Below, piece after piece: positions 8,401-12,095 of a DNA stretch of 12,095 bases (position 1 is the first letter of the stretch; every line of letters starts with the position of its first letter). Source of the stretch: an uncultured Chlorobiota bacterium (GTDB lineage Bacteria; Bacteroidota; Kapaibacteriia; OLB7); assembly GCA_946481475.1 (NCBI GenBank), contig CAMLOB010000062.1:1-12095 (forward strand), in the 5' to 3' direction. The notes under the pieces were generated by a model. The model was not told the origin of the DNA and made no database searches. It saw only the letters and a program-made list of their open reading frames with translations. The position numbers and the translations under genes are program-made.

Positions 8401-9236
8401 TTCATGCCGAGCCGGGACGACTGGGACCGTTCGTGGTAGATATCGGCTTCCTCTCCGACGGCGAGTTCTTCACGCCGGGTGATACGCTCGTTCGGATCGA
8501 GGGGGCGGGTGTTCTCTGCGGAACGGTATGGGCCGACACGGTGAAGGGACTGATCGGAGATGTGATCGAGGTACCGATCCGGATCGACCTCTCACCGCTG
8601 AGCGTCGATGAGGCGGCGGCATTGATGAACCGTTCGGATGCGCGGGGAGTGACGTTGGAGATCGGGCACGATCCCGTAATTCTCCGTTTCCGGAACGACC
8701 CTCCGGTCGCCGGCATTCTCTCCGGACTGACGACGCCGGCCTCGGTCACCGCAGGCGGCTCGGCGGTTCTGCTTCAGTCGGACAACGGAAACGGCGATCT
8801 CTCTTCGGGAAGCAATCTGGCAACATTGCGGGCCGATCTGCTTCTGGGACAAACGGACCGGACTCCCCTGACGCTGAAGGTGCGGAACTTCGCCGACGGC
8901 TGGTCCGACCTGACGGTACGCAACGGTCTGGTCCTGGCCGAATACTGCGCCATCGACCGGCGATACATTCAGCTTTCCAAACCTTTCATCCGCCCCTCCC
9001 GCACACCAATGCCGGGAGACGGTACGCTTCAGTGCCGGCTGCCGGAGGATGGATATGTGACGATACGGTTGTATGATCCCGTCGGGCGGGAAGTCGCCAG
9101 GCTCCACGACGGAGAGGCGACCGCCGGAGTGACGCACATTCCTCTTCCGGCCTCGCTTCTCTCTTCGGGACTTTATGTGGCTACGATGACCACCGGAGGA
9201 GAGCAGGTGAGCGTGCCGGTGCTGGTGACGGAGTAG
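5427..9236 (+). CDS. secreted ASH-repeat / cohesin-like protein with T9SS type A sorting domain
   Basis: This 1269-residue protein is probably a T9SS cargo. The first ATG overlaps the upstream stop as ATGA, with GAGGG just before it. However, the best signal peptide begins at the in-frame ATG 5526 (residue 34), with a hydrophobic run at 39-56 and a cut near LLGQ. Codons before 5526 include ATA, ACA, AGG and CTA, unusual here, so 5526 is a serious alternative start. Residues about 60-345 form a beta-rich N-terminal domain with RRIGVLLLIDTKIGDNDRAP at 202-221 and late WEEEEMTPGERR; it loosely resembles supersandwich folds, and no catalytic set is recognised. A glycine-rich linker at 345-366 precedes a beta domain (about 367-480) and about five ASH/choice-of-anchor D repeats (482-597, 600-708, 711-808, 811-919, 922-1027), some with FGNICLGDT or LGRICAGR. 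A cohesin-like segment (about 1030-1170) and a type A sorting domain (about 1181-1269; YDPVGREVARL, then SSGLYVATM) end it. The back half parallels gene 1, suggesting related surface proteins of one operon. Confidence 0.93.
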   Translation: MKIKTAENTQIMNRNIMLFDMSRPVAEAKLNGRMPHGILRSLCLVFTFFLPATVLLGQSSLSIVDVLPPYNLTATLLTNGHFSVTTKYTGEDKTLIYQEDGSGGRPVNYTSHVHFKVDDVIFQLPYELDPTTRQSPPPNPLTVETTFRDTLAGTPRINALMYGIMPDNDTIRFRLWMEPVKRPSGGFIRISAEVHNTSGKVRRIGVLLLIDTKIGDNDRAPIISAFGYETTETEFEQGTPPGMPPFWLGLEGSPLQPGLTARGNLNADGLITPDFFLFGNWKDNTAVNAPGLALAQWNERRAINTGYTDSSILLLWEEEEMTPGERRVRASTEIGLVDSLNVTFGQGGWGGVGLGGGGLGGGSGSGCLAFDTVAQRNCADGTFHPYNPDSLQALFLLTNDTAPQLDGAAIRIENLPTGLKAGSNTGGVIPSTLNAGTTGVATLTFFALPRLFDTTYRVPVVVEANGGQTIIRDTLCIFVPGLPSELTVSEGEFLPLCPGLSDTVAFPVSLKGALCLDLLPSAEIIGTPADVAQFALVTPTPGQVPANGSTAIRVGYTATAAGTGHQAKLVVYATQRGLNGSDRDTTIIISDTIDLIGEGRDAEFFMADRDDTLDFGNICLGDTALREWTITNIGGCDLVIEDTYRFENDPSAQFSVANDTDFPMTIERKLDGTVLIRFAPTVPGNAEARFIVLSPALPFLDTLIVAGFGDAPRYAATPDDPVDTLCPDELLRLAIRIENPTACPVEIDTLFTDDPQFVPDVPDGFILPPNSARTAFVTGRFALPGDYTTQLHLRSATAGDTTIDVRVTVASRDLDYVTTLDMGDIRVGNSGTSSVTITANGSASVEITRLRLAGVDATEYNFTFPNGETLPLRLQPGESLVVDIALTPGDIEVRRGTLIVETSVATTCGPRDPIALTGRGVLPILDAPQRRYDLGRICAGRGIDTTILLRNFGNAPLSVGAYNPNSVAGDVEISLEGLPVTIPPDSSTLVRLHAEPGRLGPFVVDIGFLSDGEFFTPGDTLVRIEGAGVLCGTVWADTVKGLIGDVIEVPIRIDLSPLSVDEAAALMNRSDARGVTLEIGHDPVILRFRNDPPVAGILSGLTTPASVTAGGSAVLLQSDNGNGDLSSGSNLATLRADLLLGQTDRTPLTLKVRNFADGWSDLTVRNGLVLAEYCAIDRRYIQLSKPFIRPSRTPMPGDGTLQCRLPEDGYVTIRLYDPVGREVARLHDGEATAGVTHIPLPASLLSSGLYVATMTTGGEQVSVPVLVTE
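6459..6524 (+). other. glycine-rich linker inside gene 3
   Basis: These codons encode residues 345-366 of the gene 3 protein. They are mostly glycine with single Gln, Trp, Val, Leu and Ser interruptions. The stretch separates the N-terminal beta-rich domain from the chain of repeats and is probably a flexible hinge. The encoding DNA is an imperfect run of GGA/GGT/GGC codons that could vary in length by slippage. Confidence 0.75.
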
Positions 9237-9247
9237 GGATCCGGGGT

Positions 9248-9297
9248 TTACGTGATTTTTCAGTAGGGAGGTTTTGCTCTGAAAGGGGTAGACTTCC
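9248..9297 (+). promoter_or_regulatory. candidate promoter/regulatory element upstream of gene 4
   Basis: Block 1 is TTACGTGATTTTTCAGTA at 9248-9265 and block 2 is TAGACTTCC at 9289-9297, with 23 bases between. Both blocks and their spacing match the element at 11-60, and the distance to the start codon is close (block 1 ends 93 bases before ATG 9358, against 98 before ATG 126). This suggests gene 4 has its own promoter even though it follows gene 3 by only 121 bases. The promoter function is inferred. Confidence 0.45.
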
Positions 9298-9330
9298 GAT
9301 GCGGAACAGACCCGCTATCAGACTCTACAA

Positions 9331-9342
9331 CAATCAACGTAA
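9331..9342 (+). promoter_or_regulatory. shared 5' leader motif before gene 4
   Basis: CAATCAACGTAA matches the motif at 108-120 except for one missing C. It lies 15 bases before the chosen ATG at 9358. No strong Shine-Dalgarno sequence is present. With the two-block element it makes the leaders of genes 1 and 4 alike, while the leaders of genes 2 and 3 lack it. Its role is unknown. Confidence 0.25.
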
Positions 9343-9357
9343 CCATCGGGATGACGA

Positions 9358-12095
9358 ATGAGGTATAGTGAGACTCAATGGATAAGGATCGGGATGACAT
9401 TGGTCGTCATGCTGATCGCCGGCACCACAGTTCTTCGGGCGCAGGCCGACATCACCGACGTTCAGGCAGTCGTCGAGAAACGGGAGAATCCGAACACCGG
9501 GCGTGAGGAGGCGTGGGTGGTGATCGACTACGTCATCAGCGACGTGCCGACCGCCGGGGCGCTGCTGACGATGGAGGTGGAGCTGACCGACAAGGTGGAC
9601 GGAGGGACGTTCTCCTTTGTCCCCCTCGACGAGGACGTGGAGGGAGACTACGGCGACATCACCAGCGACGGGGCGAAGCGGATCGAGTGGAACGCCGAGC
9701 GCTCGCTGACCCACACGAACGATCAGGGAAAGTACGACGCGACGATCACGCTGCAACTGCAGGGGAACGGCGATCCGACCGAAGCGATCCTGAACATCAC
9801 CTCCTACGCCGGTTCCGGCTGGCAATACTTCGATCCCGGTACGGCCAAACTGGTGAACCTGAGAAAGACCAGCGGCTTCACCCCGGTCTGCGAGCCGGTG
9901 CAGGGGGAGAACTGGCACGAGACGGTAAGCGGCGACAAGGTCGTCTGGTACAAGGGAGACCTTGTGGCCTTTCCTTCCTACCGCGGCCGCCGGACAAACG
10001 ATCCGATCCGGGGGACGCCGCGAGCCGGCACCGGCTGCTCTTCATTTCTGGCGGTGGAAAATCTCGGCACCCCGCAGCAGAAGGTCTGGGTCCTCTTCGC
10101 ACAGGCCTGGAACATGATCCTGACCACCAACAACACCAGCTTCGTCTGGGAATTTCAGGCCCGCTACTTCGAGAGCGGCGCCGGAAGCAACCGGTCGCTG
10201 AAGCTGGGGAACGCCGGGAAACCGGGACAGCAGCAGTTCGAGGAGTTGAGCTTCGGTGAGGACTTCGAGCTGGAGCTGAAGGCCGGACCGGGAGAGCAGG
10301 AGCGGAGCAACACGTTCGAGCTGGAGGTGGTCCGTCGCCAGTTCAAGTACTTTTATCAGGGACAGCACGTGATGACCTTCTTTGCGACCGGCGACGGATA
10401 CTTCGAGGGGGACGGGGCAAACAAGATCAAACTGAAGGAGGGCGACCTGAAGATCAACAACTGGCTCCACTTCGCCGGATCGTTCTCGCTGGACACCACG
10501 ACAGATCAGGCATCCTTCTCTTCGGCCGGTTCGTGGTCCAACCCGAACGGACAGCTTCTGTGGGCCGGTCCGTTCGACGCGAAGCTGACCGACGGAATCG
10601 AGGCCGAAGTCGGAGGGGATCCGCTGGAGCTGGCGGCCCAGTGGCTGATCGCCGGGTTCTCCGTCACGTTCGAGAAGGTGAAGTTTGCCGGGGGGATCGA
10701 TCAGGCCTCCGGGATCGAGATGGACATCCGGATTCTGATCCCGCAGTTCGCCTCCGGTTGCGCCTACGACAACGATGCGTCACCTGCCGGGTTCGGACTG
10801 GCCGGGGTCAAGCTGAAGGGGGTAAAGCTGACGAATGAAGGATTCGAGATTCAGGGGGTCGAGGCGACGAATCTGGGGGCAAAGGTTCTCCCGGCTTTCT
10901 GCCTGAAATCCTTCAAGATGGATTACGACAAGGGGAAGAAGAAGATGTCCGTTGAAGTCGTCGCCAGCGCCAAGCCTCTGGTCGATGATATGGGGGGAGG
11001 CCTGACGATGCTCGACGGAAAGCTGGACGGATTCCGTCTGCTCTACAAAAGCGGCCCGGGACTCCCGATCCCCGTTCCCCAGCCTCCTCCGGCCCACGTG
11101 GCGGTCTGGAAAGGGATGGACGTGGCCGTCTCCAACATGCAGAACGGTCCGGTCACCTTCAGCGGCACCGCCTTCTTCGCAGCACGCGAGGACTGGAAGC
11201 AGGCCCCCGGCTTCTCCGAGCTTGCCCCCTATCTCGGCGATGCCGCCCTCTTCGAACTGGACGGGACGTTTGACTATGTGCACGGGGAGAGTGCCGGACT
11301 GAAAGGAAAGCTGAACCTCTTCGGCTACAGCCATCCCTGGCTGACCAACGGCGTGAACGTCTGGGTGGCGCAGGGGAATGCCGGACTGAATCTCTTCGCC
11401 AATACCGGCAGGATGAGTCTTTCAGGATCATACGACCTGAGTCTCATCAACCTGGGAGGAGACAAGTCGATCTTCACCGGCGGCGGGAGCGGGAGCATCA
11501 CCGTTGTTCCGGAATTCAAAGTCACCGCCTCGATGACGGGATCGGCCAACATTCCCGACCTTTTCAAGGAACTCCCCGCCGGAGACTACATCAACAAGAA
11601 GCTCGGTCTGCCGCAGACGCTGAGCAACGCATCGCTGCTGATGAACAACCTGCAGTTCAGCGCATCGAGCGTCTCCTCGGCCGGCGATTACTGCGTCACG
11701 ATCGACCTGTCGAAGAACCCGCTGACCGAGCCGACCCAGTTCTTCCGCTTCTGCAATTCGGCGACGATCAGCAACAGCCGGACCGAGCGAAAGGGAGCGA
11801 ACCCGGCGGCGGGAGATACCACCTGGTTCAACTTCGATGCGGCGGCCGACATGGAACTCGGCGTGATCCACATCTACGGGAACCCGGTGCCGGTCTCCGT
11901 TCTGGTCGATCCTTCGGGATCGTACCGCTCGGCCGCCTCTCCGGGAGACAAGGGGACCTACTATCCTCCGCAGGAGGCCGGAGAGAGCGGGTTGTGGGAA
12001 CTGGTCGACCCGATGCCTGGGGTCTGGAAGATCGGTCTGGTCGATATGGGAGAGACCGATTCGATCTACACCTGGGGCGTCTACAGTCCGCGACC
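9358..12095 (+). CDS. large secreted beta-rich protein of unknown function (partial, 3' end missing)
   Basis: The frame is open without a stop to the window edge, giving at least 912 residues; the true end is not seen. The start gives a signal peptide: Arg2 and Arg10, hydrophobic core about 11-26, cut after AQA at 28-30. ATG 9394 (residue 13) is a possible alternative, but it loses the charged N-region. Residues about 31-112 resemble a small beta domain of exported FCB-group proteins: 'AWVVIDYVISDV', then 'DVEGDYGDITSDG' and 'KRIEWNAERS', a pattern (GDxG...G.K.I.W.A) I associate with the N-terminal part of some SUMF1-linked or surface proteins. No SUMF1 domain is visible here. Residues about 150-800 are repetitive in character, rich in beta strands, Gly, Asp and Lys, with no family I recognise. 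Around 830-905, 'VSVLVDPSG' and 'WELVDPMPGVWKIGLVD' look like a pre-peptidase C-terminal or similar beta-sandwich. It probably has its own promoter. A sorting domain may lie beyond the edge. Adhesin, structural layer or extracellular matrix roles are all possible. Confidence 0.9.
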   Translation, partial: MRYSETQWIRIGMTLVVMLIAGTTVLRAQADITDVQAVVEKRENPNTGREEAWVVIDYVISDVPTAGALLTMEVELTDKVDGGTFSFVPLDEDVEGDYGDITSDGAKRIEWNAERSLTHTNDQGKYDATITLQLQGNGDPTEAILNITSYAGSGWQYFDPGTAKLVNLRKTSGFTPVCEPVQGENWHETVSGDKVVWYKGDLVAFPSYRGRRTNDPIRGTPRAGTGCSSFLAVENLGTPQQKVWVLFAQAWNMILTTNNTSFVWEFQARYFESGAGSNRSLKLGNAGKPGQQQFEELSFGEDFELELKAGPGEQERSNTFELEVVRRQFKYFYQGQHVMTFFATGDGYFEGDGANKIKLKEGDLKINNWLHFAGSFSLDTTTDQASFSSAGSWSNPNGQLLWAGPFDAKLTDGIEAEVGGDPLELAAQWLIAGFSVTFEKVKFAGGIDQASGIEMDIRILIPQFASGCAYDNDASPAGFGLAGVKLKGVKLTNEGFEIQGVEATNLGAKVLPAFCLKSFKMDYDKGKKKMSVEVVASAKPLVDDMGGGLTMLDGKLDGFRLLYKSGPGLPIPVPQPPPAHVAVWKGMDVAVSNMQNGPVTFSGTAFFAAREDWKQAPGFSELAPYLGDAALFELDGTFDYVHGESAGLKGKLNLFGYSHPWLTNGVNVWVAQGNAGLNLFANTGRMSLSGSYDLSLINLGGDKSIFTGGGSGSITVVPEFKVTASMTGSANIPDLFKELPAGDYINKKLGLPQTLSNASLLMNNLQFSASSVSSAGDYCVTIDLSKNPLTEPTQFFRFCNSATISNSRTERKGANPAAGDTTWFNFDAAADMELGVIHIYGNPVPVSVLVDPSGSYRSAASPGDKGTYYPPQEAGESGLWELVDPMPGVWKIGLVDMGETDSIYTWGVYSPR

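Noticed and set aside
5514..8405. Long minus-strand open frames (5514-6638 and 6717-8405) across gene 3
   Set aside because: Both are in mirror phase to gene 3. The first ends where the sense frame uses a rare CTA codon at 5514, which fits the codon-bias explanation.
9256..9284. Possible terminator hairpin after gene 3 (TTTCAG 9258-9263 with CTGAAA 9279-9284)
   Set aside because: A six-pair, mostly A/T stem with a 15-base loop and no T-run after it is too weak. The first arm also belongs to the element shared with the gene 1 leader, where no matching second arm is present.

Overview
The window carries four large plus-strand genes for secreted or outer-membrane proteins, the last cut by the right edge. 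No RNA gene, transposase, CRISPR array or phage gene is visible. The DNA is GC-rich with a strong G/C preference at third codon positions. Shine-Dalgarno sites are weak or absent, two proteins end in what look like type IX secretion (T9SS) type A sorting domains, and ASH/choice-of-anchor D repeats are abundant. Together these point to the FCB group (Bacteroidota/Ignavibacteriota/Chlorobi). The GC content, the Cys-containing 'FGxxCxGD' repeats and the OmpA neighbour fit a Kapabacteria- or Ignavibacteria-like organism best. That placement is inference; no phylogenetic marker is present.

Layout. Bases 1-125 are a leader with a candidate promoter. Gene 1 (126-3266) is a Kelch propeller followed by about four ASH-like repeats, a cohesin-like domain and a sorting domain. 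Gene 2 (3367-5430) is an outer-membrane barrel followed by two OmpA-like domains separated by a beta-rich segment. Gene 3 (5427-9236) overlaps gene 2 by ATGA. It has an N-terminal beta-rich domain, a glycine-rich linker, about five ASH-like repeats, a cohesin-like domain and a sorting domain. A 121-base gap (9237-9357) holds a second copy of the candidate promoter. Gene 4 (from 9358, open at the right edge) is a long secreted beta-rich protein of unknown function.

Genes 1-3 look like one transcription unit: two T9SS cargo proteins of parallel design flank an OmpA-type protein that could tie the outer membrane to peptidoglycan. Gene 4 appears to start a separate transcript. Its leader shares with gene 1 a two-block motif (18 and 9 bases, exactly 23 bases apart) lying 93-97 bases before the start codon, plus a CAATCAA(C)CGTAA motif in the putative 5' leader. 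This suggests both transcripts use the same promoter type or regulator. A joint cell-surface role is reasonable, but the substrate or function cannot be read from the sequence.
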